From Bacteroidota bacterium (GTDB taxonomy: Bacteria; Bacteroidota; Bacteroidia; Bacteroidales; Prolixibacteraceae), in NCBI GenBank assembly GCA_023488865.1, contig JAMDDG010000066.1:1-10864 (forward strand): a stretch of DNA of 10,864 nucleotides, written 5' to 3'. The notes beneath the pieces are model-generated. The model did no database searches, was not told the origin of the DNA, and worked only from the letters and a program-made list of their open reading frames with translations. Shown here piece by piece: positions 5,616 to 10,864 of this stretch (position 1 is the first letter of the stretch; every line of letters starts with the position of its first letter). Both the position numbers and the translations under genes were made by a program.

Positions 5616-6485
5616 TTAAAAGTAGGAAATTTTTTCTTCCGTTATCGAGGTTAACAAATTATTGGCCAAACGACTGGCGCCAATCCTGAACAGTTGCGGA
5701 TTGAGCCACTCATCTCCCAATATCTCCCTGACAATGGCAACATAAAACAGGGCATCCGTTGTCTCGACTATTCCTCCGGCAACTTTGAACCCGACTTTTT
5801 TTCCTGTTCTGGCATAGAATTCTTTAATTGCACTGCACATCACCCAGGCAGCTTCGGGAGTGGCAGCAGGTTCCATTTTGCCAGTCGAAGTCTTGATAAA
5901 ATCGGCGCCTGCCTGCATGGCTATCATGGAGGCCTTCCAAATATTTTCGGGGGTTTTCAACGCCCCGGTTTCCAGGATTACCTTTAAATGGGCATCCCCA
6001 CAACTTTCTTTTATCCTTAAAACCTCCTTCCCCACTTCGGCATAGTTACCTTCAAGAAAAGTCCCGACAGAAATGACAATATCAATTTCGTTGGCCCCAG
6101 CCGCTACAGCAAGGGCTGTCTCCAGCACTTTAACCTCGATGAAAGTCATGGAAGACGGGAAGCCGGCCGACACCGCAGCCAAAGCAACCTTGGAATCTAC
6201 CAGGTTCTTTCTCACCGTCTTTACCAGGGAGGGATAAACGCAGATGGCAGCCACATTGGGAAGCTCGATAAAATGACGCGAAAACCTGGACACTTTATCT
6301 GCCATGATCTGTCCCTTCTCCTGTGTATCTTCGACGCTAAGCGTGGTTAAATCGATGCAGGAGAAGGCAAGTTTCATCTCCTCTTTCCGGTAAGGCCCTT
6401 CCGCTTTTGCCCTGATGGCAGCTAAACCATTTTTTACTTCGTCTGTCTGAAATATCCGTTCAATGTTTTCCGGTGACCATCCCAT
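5616..6485 (-). CDS. deoC: Deoxyribose-phosphate aldolase (DERA)
   Basis: Class I aldolase that splits 2-deoxyribose 5-phosphate into glyceraldehyde 3-phosphate and acetaldehyde, the last step of deoxynucleoside salvage in the cytoplasm. The TIM-barrel signature is complete: D135 in ANEIDIVISVG, Schiff-base K198 in DFIKTSTGK (195-203), and proton-relay K234 in VGFKVAGGI (231-239). These correspond to D102, K167 and K201 of the E. coli enzyme. At 289 aa it is longer than E. coli DERA (259 aa), mainly through an N-terminal extension of about 35 residues before AFSCIDLTTL (40-49). The upstream gap is 294 bp with no clear TAnnTTTG promoter, so it may depend on read-through from dtd or on an unrecognised promoter. 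The GyrI-like ORF follows 5 nt downstream. Confidence 0.97.
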   Translation of the reverse strand: MGWSPENIERIFQTDEVKNGLAAIRAKAEGPYRKEEMKLAFSCIDLTTLSVEDTQEKGQIMADKVSRFSRHFIELPNVAAICVYPSLVKTVRKNLVDSKVALAAVSAGFPSSMTFIEVKVLETALAVAAGANEIDIVISVGTFLEGNYAEVGKEVLRIKESCGDAHLKVILETGALKTPENIWKASMIAMQAGADFIKTSTGKMEPAATPEAAWVMCSAIKEFYARTGKKVGFKVAGGIVETTDALFYVAIVREILGDEWLNPQLFRIGASRLANNLLTSITEEKISYF

Positions 6486-6779
6486 GTCTCTTATTTTAAA
6501 TGAGTAGTAATTAAAGCCTTATTCAGAATATTATATAATTCATATAATCAATAATATACGCAATCCTCAATGATCGATTGCCAACCAATATCGTCTATTT
6601 AACAAAATTCTTTGTGTTTCCTTAGTGCTATCCCCTTGTGACCTTCGTGTTTAAGCTTTTAAATTTCACCACAATGGACTCAAGGGTTTTCACGAAGGGC
6701 ACAAGGGGAATCCTTATCTAAACGACATTGAATTGCTATCTGCAAATTATTTTCAACTATCGTATAAAAATAACAATTA
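6486..6779. other. Intergenic region deoC-dtd
   Basis: A 294-bp gap between two minus-strand genes. Positions 6486-6600 are very AT-rich and contain no convincing TAnnTTTG box; the nearest is TATTATTG (6548-6555, minus), with one mismatch and no -33 partner. Positions 6631-6709 hold a long inverted repeat, listed separately. No ORF or RNA gene is seen. Confidence 0.65.
6631..6709. repeat. 19-bp inverted repeat with 41-nt loop
   Basis: TCCCCTTGTGACCTTCGTG (6631-6649) is complementary to 6691-6709 with one mismatch. The stem loop contains ATTTCACCACAATGGACTCAAGG, whose parts echo the arms (CACAA, AAGGG). The flank TTCTTTGTGTTTCC (6608-6621) is another degenerate unit. It resembles the dispersed CTTTGTGTCCTTTGTG / CACAAAGGACACAAAG elements I recall from Bacteroidota intergenic DNA. 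There is no U-tract. Confidence 0.75.
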
Positions 6780-7235
6780 TCAGAACTCTTTGTTTTTTGA
6801 ATCCATGATTATCGTCACCGGCCCGTCATTGAGCAAATCCACTTTCATATCGGCGCCAAAAATACCGGTTTTAACGCGCTTACCCAATTGTTTTTCTACT
6901 TTTTCTACGAACAGGTTGTACAACGGTATAGAGACTTCGGACTTGGCAGCCCGGATGTAGGAGGGTCGGTTGCCCTTTTTGGTGACCGCATGCAAAGTAA
7001 ACTGGCTGACTAACAATATTTCCCCGTCAGTCTCTTTCACTGACAGGTTCATTACACCCTGTTCGTCGCCAAAAATTCGCAGGTTGACAATTTTGGCAGA
7101 CATCCATTCGAGATCTTCGGCGGTATCCGCCTCCTCAAATCCGGCTAAAACCAGTAATCCACTCCCGATCGGGGAGACAAGTTGATTATCGACTGTAACA
7201 GATGCTTTTGAGACACGTTGAATAACTACACGCAT
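6780..7235 (-). CDS. dtd: D-aminoacyl-tRNA deacylase
   Basis: DTD hydrolyses D-amino acids (and mischarged Gly) from tRNA, protecting translation. At 151 aa it has the standard length. Family marks are the N-terminus MRVVIQRVSKASVTVD, the active-site motif LVSQFTLHA (75-83, SQxT) and the cross-subunit Gly-cisPro motif NDGPVTI (136-142, G138-P139) that gives chiral selectivity in the homodimer. Everything expected is present. The gene has a good predicted promoter of its own at 7277-7306, and its leader contains one arm of a 24-bp inverted repeat. deoC lies 294 bp downstream on the same strand. Confidence 0.97.
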   Translation of the reverse strand: MRVVIQRVSKASVTVDNQLVSPIGSGLLVLAGFEEADTAEDLEWMSAKIVNLRIFGDEQGVMNLSVKETDGEILLVSQFTLHAVTKKGNRPSYIRAAKSEVSIPLYNLFVEKVEKQLGKRVKTGIFGADMKVDLLNDGPVTIIMDSKNKEF

Positions 7236-7242
7236 GATAATA

Positions 7243-7414
7243 ATTTTGGATTTTCGATTTTGGATTTTCGGCTAATCAAAATTAGTGATTTATTGAGAAG
7301 AACAAATGCGGGTTTGATTGATGATTAAATTCCCGGAGTCGCACTTCCCCAATCCAAAATCGATTCCTTCGGCTTCCCTCAGGAACTGGCAATCCAAAAT
7401 CGAAAATCCAAAAT
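7243..7414. repeat. 24-bp inverted repeat of GGATTTT heptamers flanking the dtd promoter
   Basis: Positions 7243-7266 and 7391-7414 are perfectly complementary over 24 bp, separated by 124 nt. Each arm is built from 7-bp units: GGATTTT, CGATTTT, GGATTTT on the left, and AATCCAA, AATCGAA, AATCCAA, AATCCAA on the right. A further copy of AATCCAAAATCGA lies at 7351-7363. The right arm ends 7 nt from the stop codon of the upstream membrane-protein gene; the left arm lies in the predicted leader of dtd. Confidence 0.85.
7277..7306 (-). promoter_or_regulatory. Predicted dtd promoter
   Basis: On the minus strand TAATTTTG (7277-7284) matches TAnnTTTG, and an exact TTTG -33 box (7303-7306) lies 18 nt upstream. 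This is the best two-box match in the window. The predicted transcript starts near 7270, giving a leader of about 35 nt. Confidence 0.55.
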
Positions 7415-7420
7415 CCAAAA

Positions 7421-7867
7421 TTAGTTTGTAATCAGCCTGATGGTTTCAGCCAACAGCCAATATCGTGCTGCTTTGCCGATAAACATGTAAAGCATGGTCA
7501 ATTTGGGCGAGATCCGGAAGAAACCAAGTCCCAGCACCAAAACATCGCCGATCACAGGCACAAACGAGAGAAGCGCCGTGTAGGGACCGTATTTCTGTAA
7601 TTTAGGCAGGATGGCATGGATCTTCTCCATCTTTACCTTCCCGTATTTTTCGATCCATTCTATTCTACCGAGATAGCCAAGGTAGAAAATGGAAATTCCG
7701 CCAAGCGTATTCCCGGCGGTAGCAACGATAATGCAGGAAAGACTATTTACTCCGGCCAGAATCAATACCGACATCACCGCCTCAGAATTAAACGGCAGGA
7801 TCGATCCCGATAGGAAACCGGCGAAGAAAAGGCCCCAAAGCCCGTATTGTTGGAGAAATTCTACCAT
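7421..7867 (-). CDS. YqaA/DedA-type (VTT domain) inner-membrane protein
   Basis: A 148-aa integral membrane protein resembling E. coli YqaA (142 aa), the short branch of the DedA/VTT (SNARE-associated) superfamily. Longer DedA relatives act in undecaprenyl-phosphate or phospholipid flipping and envelope homeostasis; the role of the short branch is poorly known. Visible features are hydrophobic segments at about 10-26, 31-51, 97-117 and 122-140, the motif GNTLGGISIFYLGYLG (52-67), and FVPVIGDVLVLGLGFFR (102-118) with P104 and D108 in the re-entrant region typical of the family. It lies between hexokinase and dtd on the same strand. Inverted repeats fill the gaps on both sides and no TAnnTTTG box was found before it, so expression by read-through from hexokinase is likely. 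Confidence 0.88.
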   Translation of the reverse strand: MVEFLQQYGLWGLFFAGFLSGSILPFNSEAVMSVLILAGVNSLSCIIVATAGNTLGGISIFYLGYLGRIEWIEKYGKVKMEKIHAILPKLQKYGPYTALLSFVPVIGDVLVLGLGFFRISPKLTMLYMFIGKAARYWLLAETIRLITN

Positions 7868-7870
7868 TTA

Positions 7871-7983
7871 GAAGTGCCTAAAGTATTTAAAGTGAACTAA
7901 AGTGCCTAAAGTACTTAACGCCTCAATGTTACTTTTCAGCTAACTTTAGGCACTCCAAGTACTTTAGACACTTTAGGCACTTC
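7871..7983. repeat. Nested inverted repeat of AAGTGCCTA 9-mers
   Basis: GAAGTGCCTAAAGT (7871-7884) is exactly complementary to 7970-7983. Inside, AGTGCCTAAAGT (7901-7912) is exactly complementary to 7943-7954. The arms consist of 9-10 bp units (AAGTGCCTA, AAGTATTTA, AAGTGAACTA, AAGTGCCTA). The element fills the whole hexokinase-yqaA gap, starting 3 nt after the hexokinase stop and ending 3 nt before the yqaA-type start codon. No U-tract follows, so it is more likely an mRNA processing or stability structure, or a passive repeat, than a terminator. Confidence 0.85.
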
Positions 7984-7986
7984 CCT

Positions 7987-9195
7987 TTAGGATAACGCTG
8001 CTACCGCCGATCCAATCAGGTTGGCATTGTGGATCTCGGTAACTTTCACTTTGACGTCGTCGAGTCCCAACTCTTGCAATAGCTCCTTCAGGTATTTAGA
8101 AACCAATTTGTTGTATTCTTTGCAGTTCTTCACCTTGCTCCAGAAAAGACTCCCTTCAGCCGTCAGGCAAACTTTTTTAATGGTTTTATCGTGAGATACC
8201 ATTACAGCAACTAATCCTGCCAAAGAGGCGGCAACCAGTTTCGCCGAGCGTTTGTAAATACGGCGGGCTGCACGCACATGTTTTTTCTTGTTGTTCTCGG
8301 GATTGTTGATCAGATCGGTCAAAGCCCTGGCATCAAATTTCTCATCGAATCCATCTTCCGGGAAGAGCGCGGTGAATACCTTGCCCAGATACATTCCGGA
8401 TACGGCTTTCTCAAAACGCTGAGCGCCTTGCGTCCCTGAGGCGGCATCTACCTGATCGTCGATAGCGGTCAGGTGCAATGGGCGGTAGTTGCCGGACTCC
8501 AGGTTAATGGGAGTCAGTCCCTGCCAGTTCAGTTCTTTGTCAAGTTTGCCGATGTAATCGGAATGGATGAAAGTAGCCATGTTGGTCCCGGTACCGACGA
8601 TCAAACCGATATAAGCATCAAACGAACTGTCCGACAATCCTGCAAAGAGGCTGGCTACCGTATCGTTGATAACTTTTACAGTGGTGAATTGGGCTTCCCC
8701 TTTTTTGTTAAGATATTCTTTCAGGGGTTTGCCTATCGGCTGATCGAGCATCTCCGGAATGTCAACACCTTTGGTCCAACGAAGCAATTTGGCATCCCCG
8801 TCCGGAAGGCATTCGGCAGGATAGGAGAAACAGAACCCGATCGGGGATCTCTCCGGCATTTTAAGATCGTTGAGGAAAGTTGCCTGCTCAGCATAAAGGT
8901 TTTCTTCCGTAAAACCCTTCGTTTTCATTATACTTAGGTCTTTGCTCCAACCATTTGGGGGATAGATATCGGTTTTCCCGTCTTTGAAACTGACTACTGC
9001 CGCACGGTAATTGGTCCCGCCCAAATCCAGCACGGTTGCCTGACCCTCTACGCCCAATGTTTTTGGTTTGATAAAAGTAGGAATACACTGAACTTCGGTG
9101 TTGGGATTATTCAATCCGTTTTCTACTTTTTTCTGAAGATCCTGCGCAATTTCTTTCAGCTGGTCTGTTGATAATTTGAAAATATTCTCCTTCAT
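7987..9195 (-). CDS. Hexokinase (eukaryotic-type family)
   Basis: ATP-dependent hexose kinase that makes glucose 6-phosphate (possibly also mannose/fructose 6-phosphate) in the cytoplasm. It belongs to the family of yeast and animal hexokinases, not to the ROK or Glk families. Seen in order are: phosphate-1 loop VLDLGGTNYRAAVV (55-68), sugar-binding FSYP (123-126), VINDTVASLFAG (175-186) with catalytic base D178, phosphate-2 GLIVGTGTNMATF (197-209), NLESGNY (231-237) with E233, RFEKAVSGMYLG (260-271) with E262, and the adenosine motif LTAEGSLFW (344-352). At 402 aa it is shorter than yeast hexokinase (about 485 aa). Similar enzymes are known in Bacteroides. Transcription is divergent from rbfA, with a -7 box at 9294-9301 and a hairpin in the leader. 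The YqaA-type gene follows. Confidence 0.94.
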   Translation of the reverse strand: MKENIFKLSTDQLKEIAQDLQKKVENGLNNPNTEVQCIPTFIKPKTLGVEGQATVLDLGGTNYRAAVVSFKDGKTDIYPPNGWSKDLSIMKTKGFTEENLYAEQATFLNDLKMPERSPIGFCFSYPAECLPDGDAKLLRWTKGVDIPEMLDQPIGKPLKEYLNKKGEAQFTTVKVINDTVASLFAGLSDSSFDAYIGLIVGTGTNMATFIHSDYIGKLDKELNWQGLTPINLESGNYRPLHLTAIDDQVDAASGTQGAQRFEKAVSGMYLGKVFTALFPEDGFDEKFDARALTDLINNPENNKKKHVRAARRIYKRSAKLVAASLAGLVAVMVSHDKTIKKVCLTAEGSLFWSKVKNCKEYNKLVSKYLKELLQELGLDDVKVKVTEIHNANLIGSAVAALS

Positions 9196-9232
9196 CTTTA
9201 AAATATTGTTTGGTAAAAATTTATTGAACAGA

Positions 9233-9278
9233 AACCGGAAGGAAACAGGATTCTCTGATCTGCCGCTGCTTCCGGGTT
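9233..9278 (-). promoter_or_regulatory. Hairpin in the predicted hexokinase leader
   Basis: AACCGGAAG (9233-9241) pairs with CTTCCGGGTT (9269-9278) as nine base pairs with one bulged G, around a 27-nt loop. It falls inside the roughly 90-nt leader predicted between the -7 box and the start codon. No known riboswitch is recognised. Confidence 0.45.
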
Positions 9279-9293
9279 AATTCTTATTTGTAC

Positions 9294-9301
9294 CAAAAGT
9301 A
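9294..9301 (-). promoter_or_regulatory. Predicted -7 box for hexokinase
   Basis: On the minus strand TACTTTTG matches TAnnTTTG. No good TTTG -33 element is present; the expected -33 position falls on the left arm of the 9319-9355 palindrome, which may indicate control by a bound protein. Confidence 0.4.
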
Positions 9302-9318
9302 GGATTTTATTTTCTCTA

Positions 9319-9355
9319 AAACAGGCAGGTTAATCTTTTTTAACTCGGCCTGTTT
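9319..9355. promoter_or_regulatory. 37-bp palindrome between divergent hexokinase and rbfA promoters
   Basis: AAACAGGC (9319-9326) pairs exactly with GCCTGTTT (9348-9355). Inside, GTTAA (9329-9333) pairs exactly with TTAAC (9340-9344), leaving a 6-nt centre and unpaired 2/3-nt spacers. It lies between the -7 boxes of the two divergent genes and covers the hexokinase -33 position, the place expected for an operator. The alternative is a hairpin from a passive repeat. Confidence 0.5.
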
Positions 9356-9385
9356 GGAAAAAATGAAGAACCCGTTGATTTTGCC

Positions 9386-9393
9386 TATTTTTG
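9386..9393 (+). promoter_or_regulatory. Predicted -7 box for rbfA
   Basis: TATTTTTG matches TAnnTTTG and ends 21 nt before the ATG at 9415. It overlaps the upstream in-frame TTG at 9391, which argues against that codon as the start. No clear -33 box at the expected distance. Confidence 0.42.
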
Positions 9394-9414
9394 TCTAAAA
9401 TTAAGCGTATCAAC

Positions 9415-9756
9415 ATGGAACAATTTTCAACCCGTCAGAACAAGATCGGCAGGCTCATCCAGAAAGAGCTAAGTGAGTTTTTTCGGCGCGAAGCGCTCAC
9501 CTTGGCCAAAGGTAAAATGATTTCGGTGACGGCCGTTCGGGTAACCAGGGACATGTCGCTGGCCAAATGTTACCTCAGCATCTTTCCTTCCGAGGGATCC
9601 GCCGGGATCCTTGCAGAAATAAAACTGCACAAAGCCCACCTTCGCGGCGAACTGGGCCATGCGGTCCGTTTTCAGTTACGCCATGTTCCGGAACTGGAGT
9701 TCTTTATCGACGACAGTCTCGACTACATCGAAAAGATTGACACCTTGCTGAAGTAA
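9415..9756 (+). CDS. rbfA: 30S ribosome-binding factor RbfA
   Basis: RbfA is a single KH-type-domain protein that binds the 30S subunit during late 16S rRNA 5'-end maturation and matters for growth in the cold. From the ATG at 9415 the protein is 113 aa, normal for the family. Typical features are the N-terminal helix STRQNKIGRLIQKELSEFF, the strand-helix core with ISVTAVRVTRDMSLAKCYLS, and the C-terminal signature RHVPELEFFIDDSLDYIEKI. The frame is open to a TTG at 9391 (8 codons earlier), but that codon lies in the predicted promoter, so ATG is preferred. The methyltransferase gene starts 20 nt after the stop, suggesting one transcript. Confidence 0.96.
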   Translation: MEQFSTRQNKIGRLIQKELSEFFRREALTLAKGKMISVTAVRVTRDMSLAKCYLSIFPSEGSAGILAEIKLHKAHLRGELGHAVRFQLRHVPELEFFIDDSLDYIEKIDTLLK

Positions 9757-9776
9757 TTCCGAAATAAAGCATCCTC

Positions 9777-10598
9777 ATGCAATACGACCCGATCAAACGC
9801 CAGCTGGGAAACGTGTTTAACCGCTCCCCTTTTCTGCGCAAACGGTTCTACCAATTGTTAGATCTGTTGTTACTGAGGGCCTGGCATGTCAAAAAAGCGC
9901 TGAAAAAATTTAAAAACGAATCCGCTACCGCGAAACCAACCATCCTGGATGCCGGCTCCGGCTTTGGCCAATATTGTTACCGCATCTCCCGACTCTTTCC
10001 GGATGCCAAAATCTTAGGCGTTGATGTCAAGCAGGAGCAGATTGATGATTGCAACCGCTTCTTCCGGCAGATCGGGAAAGAAAAGCTGGTCTCGTTCGAG
10101 GTAGCAGATCTTACCCAATACAAAGCCGCTGGTCGTTACAACCTGATCCTCTCGGTCGATGTGATGGAGCACATTCTGGAAGATGAGCAGGTATTTGCCA
10201 ATTTCAGCGCCTCATTGCAACCCGGCGGACTACTGCTGATCTCAACCCCTTCCGACCAGGGCGGCTCTGACGCCGGTCCCCACGAAGAGGAAGGCGCTCA
10301 CGGATTTATTGAAGAGCACGTCAGGGACGGGTACAACAAGGAAGAACTCACTGCCAAATTATTGAAAGCCGGATTTTCGCAGGTAGAGGTTATATACACC
10401 TACGGGAAATATGGCTCAGTAGCCTGGAAGTTGTCGATGAAATATCCCATTCAAATGCTGGGGTTTTCTAAAATCTTTTACCTTATCCTGCCATTTTATT
10501 ACCTTGTGCTGTTTCCGTTCTGCGCGTTGCTGAATTATATGGATGTGAAGACGTCCAATAACTCAGGAACCGGACTGATGGTAAGTGCCTGGAAATAA
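9777..10598 (+). CDS. Class I SAM-dependent methyltransferase with hydrophobic C-terminus
   Basis: A 273-aa Rossmann-fold methyltransferase. SAM motif I is ILDAGSGFGQYCYRIS (56-71), the acidic ribose-binding residue is D83 in LGVDV, motif II is around VADL (109-112), and the post-motif SVDVMEHI (126-133) is of the ubiquinone/menaquinone-methylase-like kind. The substrate is unknown. A segment of about 27 residues, 228-254 (LGFSKIFYLILPFYYLVLFP...), is strongly hydrophobic and may anchor the protein to the membrane, suggesting a lipid or quinone-like substrate; that is inference. It follows rbfA by 20 nt and precedes the LolE-type permease by 45 nt, so a three-gene operon is plausible. Confidence 0.9.
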   Translation: MQYDPIKRQLGNVFNRSPFLRKRFYQLLDLLLLRAWHVKKALKKFKNESATAKPTILDAGSGFGQYCYRISRLFPDAKILGVDVKQEQIDDCNRFFRQIGKEKLVSFEVADLTQYKAAGRYNLILSVDVMEHILEDEQVFANFSASLQPGGLLLISTPSDQGGSDAGPHEEEGAHGFIEEHVRDGYNKEELTAKLLKAGFSQVEVIYTYGKYGSVAWKLSMKYPIQMLGFSKIFYLILPFYYLVLFPFCALLNYMDVKTSNNSGTGLMVSAWK

Positions 10599-10600
10599 AG

Positions 10601-10621
10601 TTATGAGTTATGAGTTATGAG
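10601..10621. repeat. Heptamer tandem repeat (TTATGAG x3)
   Basis: Three perfect consecutive copies of TTATGAG fill 10601-10607, 10608-10614 and 10615-10621, followed by a broken fourth (TTAATG). The array begins 2 nt after the methyltransferase stop codon, in the gap before the permease gene. Confidence 0.85.
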
Positions 10622-10643
10622 TTAATGTCATTTATTTAACCCT

Positions 10644-10864
10644 TTGAATTTTTCTTTCTACATAGCCAAACGATACCTCTTTTCCCGGAAAAAGACCAAC
10701 ATGATCAACCTGATCTCGGCTATTTCCGTGGTCGGACTGACGATTGGCACCCTGGGACTGATTGTGGGCTTGTCGGGGTTCAACGGTTTCGATTCGCTGA
10801 TCAAATCCCTCTTCTCCTCTTTTGATCCGGAGCTGCGCATTACCGTCAAAGAGGGAAAAAGCTT
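10644..10864 (+). CDS. LolC/LolE-type ABC transporter permease, N-terminal part
   Basis: Partial gene running off the right edge (73 codons seen). It translates as MNFSFYIAKRYLFSRKKTN followed by a hydrophobic segment (INLISAISVVGLTIGTLGLIVGL, about residues 21-43) and then FNGFDSLIKSLFSSFDPELRITV. This is the N-terminus of the MacB/FtsX-like permeases of the LolCE lipoprotein-release complex: basic stretch, first transmembrane helix, then a periplasmic domain starting with the FDPELRI-type strand. There is no ATG before residue 20. An in-frame stop lies at 10623-10625, and TTG at 10644 aligns with the family's usual start, so TTG initiation is inferred. The partner ATPase is not in the window. 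An rbfA neighbour is a common arrangement in Bacteroidota as I recall it. Confidence 0.88.
   Translation, partial: MNFSFYIAKRYLFSRKKTNMINLISAISVVGLTIGTLGLIVGLSGFNGFDSLIKSLFSSFDPELRITVKEGKS

Noticed and set aside
9391..9414. TTG start extending RbfA by eight residues
   Set aside because: The TTG overlaps the predicted -7 box, and the extension is not part of the usual RbfA N-terminus. ATG at 9415 fits better.
10658..10849. 63-aa minus-strand frame at the right end
   Set aside because: Antisense to the recognised LolE-type N-terminus on the plus strand.

Overview
The window looks like ordinary chromosome from a member of the Bacteroidota, probably order Bacteroidales; genus cannot be fixed from this sequence. 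Supporting signs are: TAnnTTTG (-7) boxes upstream of six genes, AT-rich leaders with no convincing Shine-Dalgarno sequence, a eukaryotic-type hexokinase, and an rbfA / methyltransferase / LolE-type permease neighbourhood. I see no tRNA, rRNA, CRISPR array, phage gene or transposase.

Layout. Positions 1-294 are non-coding repeats downstream of polA. DNA polymerase I (295-3060, minus) is complete, with three domains. An ArsR-type regulator follows (3247-3549, minus) with its own terminator and a candidate operator. It is divergent from a long-chain polyprenyl diphosphate synthase (3717-4691, plus). A 439-bp gap between convergent genes (4692-5130) carries at least four kinds of repeat. Then comes a minus-strand run: a GyrI-like small protein (5131-5610) 5 nt behind deoxyribose-phosphate aldolase deoC (5616-6485), D-aminoacyl-tRNA deacylase dtd (6780-7235), a YqaA/DedA-type membrane protein (7421-7867) and hexokinase (7987-9195). 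Divergent from hexokinase is a plus-strand run: rbfA (9415-9756), a SAM methyltransferase (9777-10598) and the start of a LolC/LolE-type ABC permease that runs off the right edge (10644 onward, TTG start).

Functions. Most genes are housekeeping: DNA repair and replication (polA), quinone side chain (prenyl synthase), deoxynucleoside salvage (deoC), tRNA proofreading (dtd), sugar phosphorylation (hexokinase), 30S maturation (rbfA) and lipoprotein export (lolE-like). Apart from deoC with its partner ORF, and rbfA with the methyltransferase, the genes appear to be independent units with their own promoters.

The most unusual signal is in the gaps. Nearly every longer intergenic space holds a different degenerate short-period (7-9 bp) repeat or inverted repeat, often in facing pairs and sometimes touching a promoter or stop codon. 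Other points worth a look are a 37-bp palindrome between the divergent hexokinase and rbfA promoters, a palindrome inside the arsR promoter, and the uncharacterised Cys-containing protein coupled to deoC. I did not find convincing evidence for a new multi-gene system.
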